A stretch of DNA of 64,000 nt from Pseudomonas sp. KNUC1026 (lineage in GTDB: Bacteria > Pseudomonadota > Gammaproteobacteria > Pseudomonadales > Pseudomonadaceae). The stretch lies in assembly GCF_021650705.1 (NCBI RefSeq), contig NZ_CP087138.1, positions 3,286,001 through 3,350,000 on the forward strand, read 5' to 3'. Positions within the stretch are counted from its first letter, which is position 1, and each line of letters opens with the position of its first letter. The notes below the pieces were generated by a model. It ran no database searches. It was not told where the DNA came from and was given only the letters and a program-made list of their open reading frames with translations. Both the position numbers and the translations under genes were made by a program. This document shows, piece by piece, positions 40,423-52,356 of this stretch.

Positions 40423-40540
40423 TGTTGGCCGCACTATCCCCCAAGTGGCCGGCCGATAAAGGTGTCGACGGACCGCGCGCCTTTGCACTACTCCTAATGG
40501 TCTTGACCCGGACTCCTCCCCCAGAATCCGGGTTTTTTTT
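40423..40540 (+). ncRNA. rgsA: Probable RgsA (P16) small RNA
   Basis: This non-coding stretch just downstream of tatD occupies the place where P. aeruginosa encodes the RpoS-dependent sRNA RgsA (recalled gene order: PA2958.1 next to tatD). A sigma-S-like -10 (CAATACT, 40411-40417) sits at the proper distance before a start near 40423. The stretch ends in a strong intrinsic terminator, giving a transcript of about 118 nt, near RgsA's size. The identity is by position and architecture, not by alignment; exact ends are estimates. Confidence 0.6.
40506..40540 (+). terminator. Intrinsic terminator ending the sRNA region
   Basis: A 7-bp stem (ACCCGGA/TCCGGGT) and 14-base loop are followed by eight T residues on the plus strand, converging on tatD. 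Confidence 0.85.
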
Positions 40541-40546
40541 GCCCAC

Positions 40547-41347
40547 TCAGGCCAGGCGTGACAGCGGGAACAGGCGCTTGAAGTTTTCCGAGGTCTGCTC
40601 GGCGAACTGCTCGAAGGGCACCCCACGCAGCATGGCGAGGTATTCGGCAACTTCACGCACATATTGCGGCAGGTTCGGCTTGCCGCGATAAGGGATCGGC
40701 GCGAGGTACGGTGAATCGGTTTCCACCAGCAAGCGATCGGCCGGCACCTGGCGCGCCACATCCCGCAAGGCGTCGGCATTGCGGAAGGTTACGATGCCCG
40801 AGAGTGAGATGTAGTAACCCATGTCCAGGGCTGCCTTGGCCATCGCCCAATCTTCGGTGAAACAATGCAGCACGCCGGCTTGTGGCAGTGCAGCTTCTTC
40901 AAGCAGAGCCAAGGTATCGGCGCGTGCGGAACGGGTGTGGATGATGACTGGCTTGCCGGTGATCGCTGCGGCCTCCAGGTGCACTCGAAACGACGCCTGC
41001 TGCACATCGGCCGCCTCCGGCTCGTAGTGATAATCCAGGCCTGTTTCGCCGATGGCGACCGCATGCGGATGGTCGAGTGCGTTCACCAGCCAGCTCAGCG
41101 TCGGCAGGCCGTCGGGGTTGACGTCCAGAGGGTGCACACCCACCGAGCAGTCGACGTCGGCGTAGCGCTCGGCCAACGCCTTGACTGCGTCGGCATTGCT
41201 GGCGCTGACGCCTATACACAGGAAATGGCTCACGCCCCGTTGACGAGCTGCATCGAGTGCAGCGTCGAGAGAACCGGAATGGGCCGTGAGGTCGAGGCGG
41301 TCCAGGTGGCAGTGCGAATCCACCAGGCGAAAATCGGTATCAGGCAT
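40547..41347 (-). CDS. tatD: TatD-family metal-dependent hydrolase (DNase)
   Basis: A 266-residue TIM-barrel hydrolase. Metal ligands are visible in VDSHCHLDRL (HxH), GETGLDYH (Glu), a His in VIIHTRSA and LHCFT, and ETDSPYL (Asp). TatD-like proteins act as 3'-exonucleases or in DNA repair; the role here is inferred from family. It follows pilZ by 7 bases, in the tmk-holB-pilZ-tatD order of Pseudomonas. Confidence 0.92.
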   Translation of the reverse strand: MPDTDFRLVDSHCHLDRLDLTAHSGSLDAALDAARQRGVSHFLCIGVSASNADAVKALAERYADVDCSVGVHPLDVNPDGLPTLSWLVNALDHPHAVAIGETGLDYHYEPEAADVQQASFRVHLEAAAITGKPVIIHTRSARADTLALLEEAALPQAGVLHCFTEDWAMAKAALDMGYYISLSGIVTFRNADALRDVARQVPADRLLVETDSPYLAPIPYRGKPNLPQYVREVAEYLAMLRGVPFEQFAEQTSENFKRLFPLSRLA

Positions 41348-41354
41348 CGATCAA

Positions 41355-41711
41355 TTACATCGTGTGGGTCGGCCGGTCGGACTTCAGCGCGCCGGCGAGG
41401 TAGGTTTCGATCTTGCTGCGAGCGGTATCGTCGCCGTCGTTGAACTGCACACCGACGCCCGCCGCACGGTTGCCTTGAGCACCCCGTGGCGTGATCCAGG
41501 CGACCTTGCCGGCCACCGGAATTTTTTCGGGTTCATCCATCAGGTTCAACAGCATGAACAACTCATCGCCCAGCTTGTAGCTCTTGCTGGTAGGAATGAA
41601 CAAACCGCCGTTGCGCAAGAACGGCATGTAGGCAGCGTAAAGCACCGCCTTGTCTTTGATGGTCAACGACAGGATGCCATTGCGAGGCCCTGGCGAAGCT
41701 GGTTGATTCAT
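41355..41711 (-). CDS. pilZ: Type IV pilus protein PilZ
   Basis: A 118-residue PilZ-domain protein. It lacks the N-terminal RxxxR needed for c-di-GMP binding, as the founding PilZ does; the later motif reads NGGLFIPT instead of the usual D/NxSxxG. PilZ is needed for type IV pilus assembly. It sits between holB and tatD, as in P. aeruginosa. The small gap to holB (24 bases) suggests one transcript. Confidence 0.88.
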   Translation of the reverse strand: MNQPASPGPRNGILSLTIKDKAVLYAAYMPFLRNGGLFIPTSKSYKLGDELFMLLNLMDEPEKIPVAGKVAWITPRGAQGNRAAGVGVQFNDGDDTARSKIETYLAGALKSDRPTHTM

Positions 41712-41735
41712 GAGGATCCCTTGGTTGACGACCCA

Positions 41736-44494
<2,759 letters not shown>

Positions 44495-44497
44495 GAA

Positions 44498-45312
44498 TCA
44501 GCTATCCAGAAGGGTATGGGCCAGGCGTTGCAGTTTACGAGTCACGCCGCCGACCGGCCACTGATTGTCACCACAGGCAACAACTGGCCAGATGCCGTAG
44601 ACGCCGTTGCAGACGAAGACTTCGTCTGCGCCATGCAGGTCAGCGATGCTCAGGTCGGCCACCTCAGCCTGCAAGCCTTGGGCAGGCGCCTGTGCCAGGA
44701 GTTCTGCGCGCAAGGTCCCGGCCACTCCGCAGCGGGAGAGGCCAGGCGTGAACAGCGCCTGGCCCTTTACCAGAAAGAGGTTGCTGAATACGCCCTCGAT
44801 GATCCGACCCTCGGTATCGCGCATCAGCCCTTCGGCGTACCCGCTCCCTTGCCATTCGGCCCGCGCCAGCACCTGTTCCAGCCGGTTCAGATGTTTGAGG
44901 CCGGCCAGGGCCGGCTGCAATGCCAGGGGCGTAGTGCACTCGAAAAGCCGCACTCCGCTTTCGGCGTAACTGGCCGGCCAGGCAGGTAACTGCGAGGCCT
45001 GGAGAACTCGAACGGCTGGCACATCGGGGGCCGCGCCATAGCCACGCGGGCTATCACCCCGGTGAGGATGAGCTTGAGCACGCCCTCGCCCATCGCATGG
45101 GCATACGCCTGGATCTCACGCTCGATCAGTTCCAGCTCAGCCAGCAAGGCCAGGCGAGCGATGCCATCCGACAACCGAGCCAGATGCCGAGCCAGCAGGC
45201 AGGCACGGCCATTGATCACCTTGATCGTCTCGAACAGCCCGTCACCGTAGGCAAGGCCGCGATTACCCAGCCCCAGGCTTGCCTGAGGCTGGCCGTCGAC
45301 CCAAGGCTGCAT
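44498..45312 (-). pseudogene. pabC: Aminodeoxychorismate lyase, frameshifted
   Basis: PabC releases pyruvate from aminodeoxychorismate to give p-aminobenzoate for folate synthesis. The N-terminal 86 residues (GLAYGDGLFETIKV, ILT) and the rest (from DVPAVRVL to ADEVFVCNGVYGIWPVV) are in different frames. The break lies at 45057-45062 (CC followed by GGGG on the coding strand), where one more C restores LKLILTRGDSPRGYG and about 271 residues. The start overlaps the fabF stop by one base. Because PABA is needed for growth, a sequence error is a serious alternative to real loss. Confidence 0.85.
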
Positions 45313-46556
45313 CAGCCCTCGAACCGCCGGAACACCAGCGTGCCGTTGGTGCCGCCGAACCCGAAGGAGTTCGACACAGCGACCTCGATTGGCATCTTGC
45401 GGGCCTCGTGCGGCACGAAATCCAGGTCGCAGCCTACATCTGGCTCGTCGAGGTTGATGGTCGGCGGAGCCACCTGGTCGCGCAGTGCAAGCACAGTGAA
45501 GATCGCCTCGACAGCGCCCGCTGCACCCAGCAGGTGGCCGGTCATCGACTTGGTCGAGCTGACAGCCAGGCGTTGGGCATGCTCGCCGAACACAGACTTG
45601 ATGGCATTGACTTCGGCCAGGTCGCCGGCGGAGGTAGAAGTGCCGTGGGCGTTGATGTACTGGACGCTGTCAGGTACCAACTGCGCATCGCGCAGAGCGT
45701 TGGCCATGCAGCGAGCAGCGCCGGCGCCATCTTCGGGCGGAGAGGTCATGTGGAAGGCATCGCCGCTGGTGCCAAAGCCTACCAGCTCTGCAAGGATCGT
45801 GGCGCCACGGGCACGAGCGTGCTCGAGCTCCTCAAGCACCAGCGCGCCTGCGCCATCCGACAGCACGAAACCGTCACGGCCCTTGTCCCAAGGGCGGCTT
45901 GCGCGTGCCGGCTCGTCATTGCGGGTCGACAAGGCGCGAGCGGCACCGAAGCCACCCATGCCCAGGCCGCAGGCGGCCATTTCGGCGCCGCCGGCGATCA
46001 TCACGTCCGCCTCGCCATAGGCGATGTTGCGCGCGGCCATGCCGATGCAATGGGTGCCGGTGGTGCACGCCGTGGAGATGGCGTAGTTGGGGCCTTGAAC
46101 ACCCAGGTGGATCGAAAGAAACCCCGAGATCATGTTGATGATCGAGCCCGGCACGAAGAACGGCGAAATACGCCGAGGCCCCTGCGCGTGCAACGTGCGG
46201 CAGGTTTCTTCGATGTTGGTCAGGCCACCGATGCCCGAGCCCATGGCAACGCCGATGCGCTCGCGGTTGGCATCGGTTATTTCAAGGCCTGCGTCACGCA
46301 CGGCCTGGAACCCGGCTGCCAGGCCGTACTGGATGAACAGATCGAGCTTGCGCGCTTCTTTCGCGGAAATATATTGCTCGACGTCAAACCCTTTGACCGA
46401 GCCGCCAAAACGGGTTGAAAAGGCAGACAGGTCCGTATGTTCGATCGGCCCGATGCCACTGCGGCCTTCCAGAATGCCCTGCCAACTGCTGGCCACGTCA
46501 GTGCCCAACGGCGACAGCATGCCCATTCCGGTTACCACGACGCGTCTACGCGACAC
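45312..46556 (-). CDS. fabF: 3-oxoacyl-ACP synthase II
   Basis: A 414-residue condensing enzyme (KAS II) that extends acyl-ACP with malonyl-ACP. The catalytic triad is Cys in STACTTGTH (about 163), His in [11 protein letters not shown] (about 303) and His in [12 protein letters not shown] (about 339). The GTG start ([14 protein letters not shown]) at 46556 fits the family. It follows acpP and precedes pabC, the usual fab cluster order. Confidence 0.96.
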   Translation of the reverse strand: MSRRRVVVTGMGMLSPLGTDVASSWQGILEGRSGIGPIEHTDLSAFSTRFGGSVKGFDVEQYISAKEARKLDLFIQYGLAAGFQAVRDAGLEITDANRERIGVAMGSGIGGLTNIEETCRTLHAQGPRRISPFFVPGSIINMISGFLSIHLGVQGPNYAISTACTTGTHCIGMAARNIAYGEADVMIAGGAEMAACGLGMGGFGAARALSTRNDEPARASRPWDKGRDGFVLSDGAGALVLEELEHARARGATILAELVGFGTSGDAFHMTSPPEDGAGAARCMANALRDAQLVPDSVQYINAHGTSTSAGDLAEVNAIKSVFGEHAQRLAVSSTKSMTGHLLGAAGAVEAIFTVLALRDQVAPPTINLDEPDVGCDLDFVPHEARKMPIEVAVSNSFGFGGTNGTLVFRRFEG

Positions 46557-46660
46557 AGTGCTCTCCTTCAAAAACAAAAAGGCTACGCCCTTCAAAGAAA
46601 AAACCGCACGCCGGATCGGCAGTGCGGTTTTTTCCGACTGAAAGCGTCAGCGACCAACTA

Positions 46661-46900
46661 TCAGCCCTTGTTGTGGGCGTTCACGTAGTCGATAGCGGCT
46701 TGAACGGTCGTGATCTTCTCGGCTTCTTCGTCTGGAATCTCGGTTTCGAATTCTTCTTCCAGAGCCATTACCAGCTCAACGGTGTCAAGAGAGTCCGCGC
46801 CCAGATCTTCGACGAAGCTCGCCTCCGGTTTCACTTCATCTTCTTTGACGCCCAGTTGCTCGGCGACGATTTTCTTGACACGTTCTTCGATGCTGCTCAT
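46661..46900 (-). CDS. acpP: Acyl carrier protein
   Basis: A 79-residue acidic carrier for fatty-acid intermediates. Ser37 in [10 protein letters not shown] carries the phosphopantetheine arm. Length and sequence are typical of AcpP. It lies between fabG and fabF, with its own promoter candidate at 46952-46979, which fits the need for very high expression. Confidence 0.97.
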   Translation of the reverse strand: MSSIEERVKKIVAEQLGVKEDEVKPEASFVEDLGADSLDTVELVMALEEEFETEIPDEEAEKITTVQAAIDYVNAHNKG

Positions 46901-46951
46901 ACCTAATTTTCACTCCTAATGGACACTATGTCAGGCAACTGGCCGGGGGTA

Positions 46952-46979
46952 ATTTTATAGGAAGAAAGCCGCTTTTCAA
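46952..46979 (-). promoter_or_regulatory. Candidate sigma-70 promoter for acpP
   Basis: TTGAAA, a 16-base spacer and TAAAAT on the minus strand, about 52 bases before the acpP start, in the fabG-acpP gap. Confidence 0.55.
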
Positions 46980-47094
46980 GTTCAAAGCGCTTCTGCCCGC
47001 CCCTTGAGGCCAGCTGCCCAAAATTCGGGTTCAGCTTTATAACGGATTTCAGGCCCCGAGTGGGACATTTTTTCGAACGCCTGTTCTCCGGATA

Positions 47095-47835
47095 TTACAT
47101 ATACATGCCGCCATTCACAGGAATGGTCGCGCCTGTCACGTAGCCTGCACCCTCGGATGCCAGGAAGGCAACCACACTGGCGATTTCCTGGGCCTGGCCC
47201 AGACGACCGGCAGGGATTTGCGCCAGCAGTGCCTGACGCTGTGCGTCAGGCAGCTCGCGGGTCATGTCGGTATCGATGAAGCCTGGGGCCACCGAATTGA
47301 CGGTAATATTGCGCGAACCCACTTCCCGCGCCAGCGCGCGGCCGAAGCCCTCCAGGCCCGCCTTGGCGGCGGCGTAGTTGGCTTGCCCGGCGTTACCCAT
47401 GGCGCCGACCACCGAACCGATGTTGATGATCCGCCCCCAGCGGGCCTTGGTCATCCCACGCAGCACGCCTTTGGAGAGGCGGAACAGGCTGTTGAGGTTG
47501 GTATCGATGACGTCGGTCCACTCATCGTCCTTCATGCGCAGCATGAGGTTGTCACGGGTGATGCCAGCGTTGTTGACCAGGATCGCTGGCGCACCGAAAC
47601 GCTCGGAGATCGTGGCCAGCACCGCCTCAACCGAAGCTGCATCAGTCACATTCAGCGCGAGGCCGGTGCCTTCGATGCCGTTTTCCTTCAGGGCGGCGGC
47701 AATACGCTCGGCGCCGGATTCGGTGGTAGCGGTGCCAATCACGATGGCACCCTGGCGGCCCAGTTCGTGTGCGATCGCCTGGCCGATGCCACGGCTGGCA
47801 CCAGTTACCAGTGCCACTTTACCTTGCAGGCTCAT
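47095..47835 (-). CDS. fabG: 3-oxoacyl-ACP reductase
   Basis: A 246-residue SDR that reduces 3-oxoacyl-ACP with NADPH. Cofactor motif TGASRGIG (about 12), NNAG (about 89), and catalytic Ser, Tyr and Lys in NIGSVVGAMGNAGQANYAAA (YxxxK). The ATG at 47833 with GGAG upstream gives MSLQGKVALVTGAS. It follows fabD by 16 bases. Confidence 0.96.
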   Translation of the reverse strand: MSLQGKVALVTGASRGIGQAIAHELGRQGAIVIGTATTESGAERIAAALKENGIEGTGLALNVTDAASVEAVLATISERFGAPAILVNNAGITRDNLMLRMKDDEWTDVIDTNLNSLFRLSKGVLRGMTKARWGRIINIGSVVGAMGNAGQANYAAAKAGLEGFGRALAREVGSRNITVNSVAPGFIDTDMTRELPDAQRQALLAQIPAGRLGQAQEIASVVAFLASEGAGYVTGATIPVNGGMYM

Positions 47836-47851
47836 GCCTGTTTCTCCTGTA

Positions 47852-48790
47852 TCAGGCCAGCGCCGCACGGGCGGCGGCGAAGGCGTCTGGGGTATCGAGG
47901 TTGAGCGTGCTGACGCCATCGGCGCAACGCTTGTTGAGGCCGGCCAGCACCTTGCCCGGGCCGCATTCGACCAGTTGGGTGGCACCCTGACCCGCGAGCC
48001 AGGCGACCGACTCGACCCAACGCACGGGCATGTAGAGCTGGGCAAGCAGGTTCTGCTTGAGATCGCCCAGATTGCCAGGCACCTGCGCGGTCACGTTCTG
48101 CACCACCGGAATACCGGGCGCCTGCCAGTTCAAGGCTTCGATTGCAGCGGCGAACTTCTCGGCAGCCGGCTTCATCAGCGCGCAGTGCGACGGCACGCTC
48201 ACCGGCAGCGGCAAGGCACGCTTGGCGCCCTTGGCCTTGCAAGCCTCCATCGCCCGCGCAACCGCAGAGGCGGAGCCTGCGATCACGACCTGGCCTGGCG
48301 AGTTGAAATTGACAGCGCTGACCACTTCGCCCTCTTCGCTGGCGGCGCAGGCGGCGATCACTTCCTCATCGGTAAGCCCGAGAATGGCGGCCATTGCGCC
48401 CTGCCCTGCCGGCACGGCCTCCTGCATCAGTTGCCCACGGCGCTCGACCAGCTTCACGGCATCGGCAAGGCCAATGCTGCCGGCGGCGACCAGTGCGCTG
48501 TATTCACCCAGGCTGTGCCCGGCGACATAGGCAGGTTGTGCACCGCCTTGCGCCTGCCACAACCGCCACAAGGCAATGGATGCGGTGAGAATGGCGGGCT
48601 GGGTCTTGTCGGTCTGATTGAGCAGTTCCGCCGGCCCGTGCTGGCACAGAGCCCAGAGGTCGTAGCCCAGCGCGTCGGAGGCTTCCTGGAAGGTGTCGGT
48701 CACCAGGCTGTGCTGCTCGCCCAGGTCGGCCAGCATGCGCAGCGCCTGGGAACCTTGCCCGGGGAAAACGAATGCGATGGATGCAGACAT
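47852..48790 (-). CDS. fabD: Malonyl-CoA:ACP transacylase
   Basis: A 312-residue enzyme that moves malonyl from CoA to ACP. The catalytic Ser is in GHSLGEYSALV (about residue 93), with the start FVFPGQGSQ and His in VSVPSHCALM (about 202). It is complete. It follows plsX after about 120 bases and precedes fabG. Confidence 0.96.
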   Translation of the reverse strand: MSASIAFVFPGQGSQALRMLADLGEQHSLVTDTFQEASDALGYDLWALCQHGPAELLNQTDKTQPAILTASIALWRLWQAQGGAQPAYVAGHSLGEYSALVAAGSIGLADAVKLVERRGQLMQEAVPAGQGAMAAILGLTDEEVIAACAASEEGEVVSAVNFNSPGQVVIAGSASAVARAMEACKAKGAKRALPLPVSVPSHCALMKPAAEKFAAAIEALNWQAPGIPVVQNVTAQVPGNLGDLKQNLLAQLYMPVRWVESVAWLAGQGATQLVECGPGKVLAGLNKRCADGVSTLNLDTPDAFAAARAALA

Positions 48791-48910
48791 TGAAACAGCC
48801 CCTTTTGGAATTCATTGGCTCGGGCATGCCTGTTGCCATGCCCGAAAAACGATATTTGGATGCAAGCTTCGACTCGGCGGTCACAATTGAAGCACGCGCC
48901 CGCTCACGCA

Positions 48911-49921
48911 CTAAAGCAAAAACGCACCGATACGGTGGCGCAAACGCTCGGGCAGATTATCGCGAACCTGCACCTGGGCACGCACGATGGCGCTGCGCAA
49001 GCCCTCTACGCCCGCCGAGCCGTGGCTTTTCACCACGATGCCCTGCAACCCCAGGAAACTGGCACCGTTGTGCCGGGCAGGCGCCAGGTCCTGGCGCAGC
49101 CGCCTCAGCAACGGCAAGGCCATGGCGCCGGCCATGCGCGCAATGAGCCCGCTGCTGAACAGCGCCTCGATACGCGCCCCGATCATCGAGGCCAGGCCCT
49201 CGCTGGCTTTGAGCATCACATTGCCGACGAACCCGTCGCACACCACCACATCGGCGTCACCGCGGTACAACCCATCGCCCTCGACGAAGCCGATATAGTT
49301 CAGCTCCGGGGCTTTTTGCAGCAATGCCGCAGCAGCCTTGACCTGCTGATTGCCCTTGATGTCCTCGGTGCCTACATTGAGCAGCGCAACGCGCGGCCTC
49401 GGGATGCCCGCAGCCTCGGCAGCGACAGCCCCCATCACCGCGAACTGGTAGAGGTGCTCGGCGCTGCAATCGACATTGGCGCCCAGATCCAGCAAATGGC
49501 AAACACCGGTTCGAGTCGGGATACCCGCGACCATCGCCGGCCGATCCACACCCGGAACAGTCTTCAGAACGTGCCGAGACAACGCCATCAGCGCGCCGGT
49601 GTTGCCGGCACTGACCACCGCTTGCACTTTGTCGTCACGCAACAGTTGCAAGGCCACTCGCATTGAAGAATCGGGTTTGCCGCGCAAAGCTTGCGCGGGC
49701 TTGTCGTCCATGCCGATCACCTCGCTGGCAGCGACGATTTGCAGGCGAGCGCGATCCACACCCGGATGGGCGGCAATCAAGGATTCAAGCAATTGAGGTT
49801 GACCGACGAGGGCCAGGTGCAGCGAGGGGGAGTCTGAAAGGCAGGCGATGCAAGCCTCGACAATGTTGCGGGGACCGAAGTCCCCGCCCATTGCGTCGAT
49901 CGCGATGATCTGAGCGGACAA
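48911..49921 (-). CDS. plsX: Phosphate acyltransferase
   Basis: A 336-residue enzyme that makes acyl-phosphate from acyl-ACP for phospholipid synthesis. The family start is [18 protein letters not shown] and the body ([25 protein letters not shown]) is complete. The start codon is a TTG at 49921 that gives [13 protein letters not shown], 3 bases after the rpmF stop, with only a weak Shine-Dalgarno; coupling to rpmF probably drives it. The rpmF-plsX-fab order is conserved. Confidence 0.93.
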   Translation of the reverse strand: MSAQIIAIDAMGGDFGPRNIVEACIACLSDSPSLHLALVGQPQLLESLIAAHPGVDRARLQIVAASEVIGMDDKPAQALRGKPDSSMRVALQLLRDDKVQAVVSAGNTGALMALSRHVLKTVPGVDRPAMVAGIPTRTGVCHLLDLGANVDCSAEHLYQFAVMGAVAAEAAGIPRPRVALLNVGTEDIKGNQQVKAAAALLQKAPELNYIGFVEGDGLYRGDADVVVCDGFVGNVMLKASEGLASMIGARIEALFSSGLIARMAGAMALPLLRRLRQDLAPARHNGASFLGLQGIVVKSHGSAGVEGLRSAIVRAQVQVRDNLPERLRHRIGAFLL

Positions 49922-49924
49922 GGA

Positions 49925-50107
49925 TTACTCGTCGGCGCCCTTGTCGATCACTTTGCGGCCGCGGTAAACGCCTTCAGGCGATACGTGGTGACGCAGGTGT
50001 ACTTCGCCAGTGGTCTTTTCGACCGACAGAGCGTTTGCAGTGAGGGCGTCGTGCGAACGGCGCATGTCACGTGCAGAGCGGGATTTTTTGTTCTGCTGAA
50101 CAGCCAT
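49925..50107 (-). CDS. rpmF: 50S ribosomal protein L32
   Basis: A 60-residue basic protein ([20 protein letters not shown]) typical of the large-subunit protein L32; no zinc-binding Cys pairs are present, as usual for gammaproteobacteria. It lies 12 bases after yceD and 3 bases before plsX. Confidence 0.97.
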   Translation of the reverse strand: MAVQQNKKSRSARDMRRSHDALTANALSVEKTTGEVHLRHHVSPEGVYRGRKVIDKGADE

Positions 50108-50119
50108 AGTGATTAACTC

Positions 50120-50647
50120 CTAAACGTTTGGGTCACGCTTTAACTGCGCCAAGACACTGAACGGGTTGGACCGTGGTACCTCGTCCTCGCCAGGCTCGGG
50201 CTCATTGGCGCCCGCCGGCTGCTGGCATTCTTCCGGATGATGAGCGGGGACGATCGGGAGGGCGAGCAACAGCTCGTCTTCCATCACACCCCGCAGATCC
50301 AAAGGATCCTCGCCCAGTTCCAGCACGTCGTAGCCTGACGGCAGCGACTGTGTGTTCGCCCCAACCTTTACCACAGCGTAGGTACACTCGCTGTCGACAG
50401 GCAGGGTGACCAGCTCGAGGCAACGCTGGCAAACCATTTTGACCTCAGTACGGAGGTCGCTGTGGATTACCACGGTGCCGTCTTCGTCTCGATCGAAGAC
50501 GAATCGGGCCTGCACCGCACCGACATTGTCGGAAAGCGGATCGCAGAGTCTCTTCAAATCGGCGAGGGGCACGCTACCTTCTACGGTGGCGTTGCGGTCG
50601 GCCAATTTGCGCGGATCAACGTGAGGTGGAATCGGGTCATTCAACAT
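50120..50647 (-). CDS. yceD: YceD family (DUF177) protein, 23S rRNA accumulation protein
   Basis: A 175-residue protein of the DUF177 family, encoded before rpmF in most bacteria and linked in plants and E. coli to 23S rRNA accumulation. The conserved segment VCQRCLELVTLPVDSE is near residue 75. The acidic C-terminus (EPEPGEDEVPRSNPFSVLAQLK) is typical. A near-consensus promoter lies so close to its ATG that the transcript may be almost leaderless. It is divergent from maf. Confidence 0.9.
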   Translation of the reverse strand: MLNDPIPPHVDPRKLADRNATVEGSVPLADLKRLCDPLSDNVGAVQARFVFDRDEDGTVVIHSDLRTEVKMVCQRCLELVTLPVDSECTYAVVKVGANTQSLPSGYDVLELGEDPLDLRGVMEDELLLALPIVPAHHPEECQQPAGANEPEPGEDEVPRSNPFSVLAQLKRDPNV

Positions 50648-50656
50648 AGGCGCGCC

Positions 50657-50685
50657 ATTCTAGGGATGCCCCTTGCAGGTGTCAA
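50657..50685 (-). promoter_or_regulatory. Near-consensus sigma-70 promoter for yceD-rpmF-plsX
   Basis: TTGACA, a 17-base spacer and TAGAAT on the minus strand. Only 9 bases separate the -10 from the yceD ATG, so the 5' leader would be about 1-4 nt. Confidence 0.75.
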
Positions 50686-50754
50686 AGGAAATTCGGCCAT
50701 CGGCGCATCCGCCAGGCCGAGGTAGAATCCTTCCTTTTATATAAGGAGGCTCGC

Positions 50755-51333
50755 ATGCCGCCGATCGTCCTGGCGTCCAGCTCACCGTACCGCCGCGAAC
50801 TGCTCAACCGCCTGGGGCTGCCCTTCAGCTGCCGGTCGCCCGATATCGACGAAAGCCGGCTGCCCGATGAGCCGGTGCTGGCGCTGGCATTGCGCCTGGC
50901 TGAAGCCAAAGCCAGGGCTCTGGCGGCCAGCCACCCCCATCACCTGATCATAGGTTCGGACCAGGTAGCGGTGCTGGATGAGCGCATTCTGGGCAAACCG
51001 GGAAGCCATGCGGCCGCTACCGAGCAGTTGCTCGCTTGCAGCGGCCAGGCGGTGCGCTTCCTGACAGGCCTGGCGCTGCTCGACAGCCGCAGCGGCGAAT
51101 GCCAGGTCGATTGCGTTGCATTCACCGTTCACTTGCGTGCGCTCGATGCAGCGACCGTGGAGCGCTACCTGCGCGCCGAGCAGCCTTACGACTGCGCAGG
51201 CAGCTTCAAGGCCGAGGGGCTGGGCGTGAGCCTGTTCAGCCGCACCGAGGGCGAAGACCTCACCAGCCTGGTGGGCCTGCCCTTGATCCGGCTGGTGGGC
51301 ATGCTGGCCCAGCACGGCATTCAGGTGCCCTGA
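50755..51333 (+). CDS. yceF: Maf/YceF-type nucleotide pyrophosphatase
   Basis: A 192-residue Maf-fold house-cleaning pyrophosphatase. Family motifs are LASSSPYRRELLNRL (residues 5-19), IGSDQVAVLD (about 65) and the catalytic region LGKPGSHAAATEQL. The S-S-P-Y-R start and its place beside yceD-rpmF point to the YceF branch, which hydrolyses 7-methyl-GTP. AAGGAGG is 6 bases before the ATG. It converges with sppA, whose stop is 1 base away. Confidence 0.9.
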   Translation: MPPIVLASSSPYRRELLNRLGLPFSCRSPDIDESRLPDEPVLALALRLAEAKARALAASHPHHLIIGSDQVAVLDERILGKPGSHAAATEQLLACSGQAVRFLTGLALLDSRSGECQVDCVAFTVHLRALDAATVERYLRAEQPYDCAGSFKAEGLGVSLFSRTEGEDLTSLVGLPLIRLVGMLAQHGIQVP

Positions 51334-51334
51334 A

Positions 51335-52330
51335 TCAGCGCAGGGCCGGGCCCTGGAAGCCTGCCCACAGCGCGATGCGCTCAGCCACGCTGGCGCCGAG
51401 CTTCTTGGAGAAGCGGTCCAACGGCGACTCTTCCTTGGTGAAGTCAACGATGTCCTTCGCCTTGATCAGGTCCCGTGCCACATAGCTGCTGCTGCCCAAC
51501 CCGTCGATCAGCCCCATCGGCAAGGCCTGCTCACCCGACCAGATCAAGCCGGAGAACAGCTCCGGATGGTCTTTGTCTTTCAGGCGATCACCGCGCCCCT
51601 GTTTGACCTGAGCGATGAACTGCTGATGGGTGGTGTCGAGCACGCCCTGCCAGAAACGGGTTTCGTCCTCGCGCGCAGGCTGGAATGGATCAAGAAACGC
51701 CTTGTGCTCACCGGAGGTGTAGGCGCGGCGCTCGACGCCCAGTTTCTCCATGGTGCCCACGAACCCGTAGCCGGCCGCAGTTACACCGATCGAACCCACC
51801 AGGCTCGCCTTGTCTGCATAGATCTCGTCGGCAGCGCTGGCGATGTAGTAGGCACCGGAGGCACCCAGGTCGGTGATCACTGCATAGACCTTCAGCTCCG
51901 GCCGCTGCGCGCGCAGGCGGCGGATCTCGTCATAGATATAGCCAGCCTGCACCGGGCTGCCGCCGGGGCTGTTGATGCGCAGGATCACCCCTTGCACCTT
52001 GGTGTCTTCGAAGGCTTTGCGCAGGCTGCCGATAATGTTGTCGGCGCTGGCGTCTTCCTTGTCGGCGATCACGCCACGCACGTTGATCAAGGCGGTATAC
52101 CGCGCCGCACTGGAAGCGCCCGCATCGATCTTGCCCCAAGGCGAAAACAGCGCAAGCATTCCCAGCAGGTAGACGAATGTCAGCAGCTTGAAGAAAATCC
52201 CCCAGCGCCGCGAACGCCGCTGCTCCTGCACGCTGGCCAGCACTGCCTTTTCCAGCAGCTTCCAGCTGCGATCATCCTGGGGTGGAAGCGCGCCATCCTC
52301 GGCGCGTGGAGCTTTCCATTCGTCGGCCAT
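51335..52330 (-). CDS. sppA: Signal peptide peptidase SppA
   Basis: A 331-residue membrane-bound serine protease that degrades cleaved signal peptides. One TM segment (about 45-65), then the crotonase-like fold with the catalytic Ser in LGASGAYYIASAAD (about 157) and Lys in YADKASLVGSIG (about 174). It is the single-domain form common in pseudomonads. It lies 26 bases after the HAD phosphatase gene on the same strand. Confidence 0.93.
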   Translation of the reverse strand: MADEWKAPRAEDGALPPQDDRSWKLLEKAVLASVQEQRRSRRWGIFFKLLTFVYLLGMLALFSPWGKIDAGASSAARYTALINVRGVIADKEDASADNIIGSLRKAFEDTKVQGVILRINSPGGSPVQAGYIYDEIRRLRAQRPELKVYAVITDLGASGAYYIASAADEIYADKASLVGSIGVTAAGYGFVGTMEKLGVERRAYTSGEHKAFLDPFQPAREDETRFWQGVLDTTHQQFIAQVKQGRGDRLKDKDHPELFSGLIWSGEQALPMGLIDGLGSSSYVARDLIKAKDIVDFTKEESPLDRFSKKLGASVAERIALWAGFQGPALR

Positions 52331-52356
52331 TGCTTTGCTCGTTCAGGTGAAGAAAA

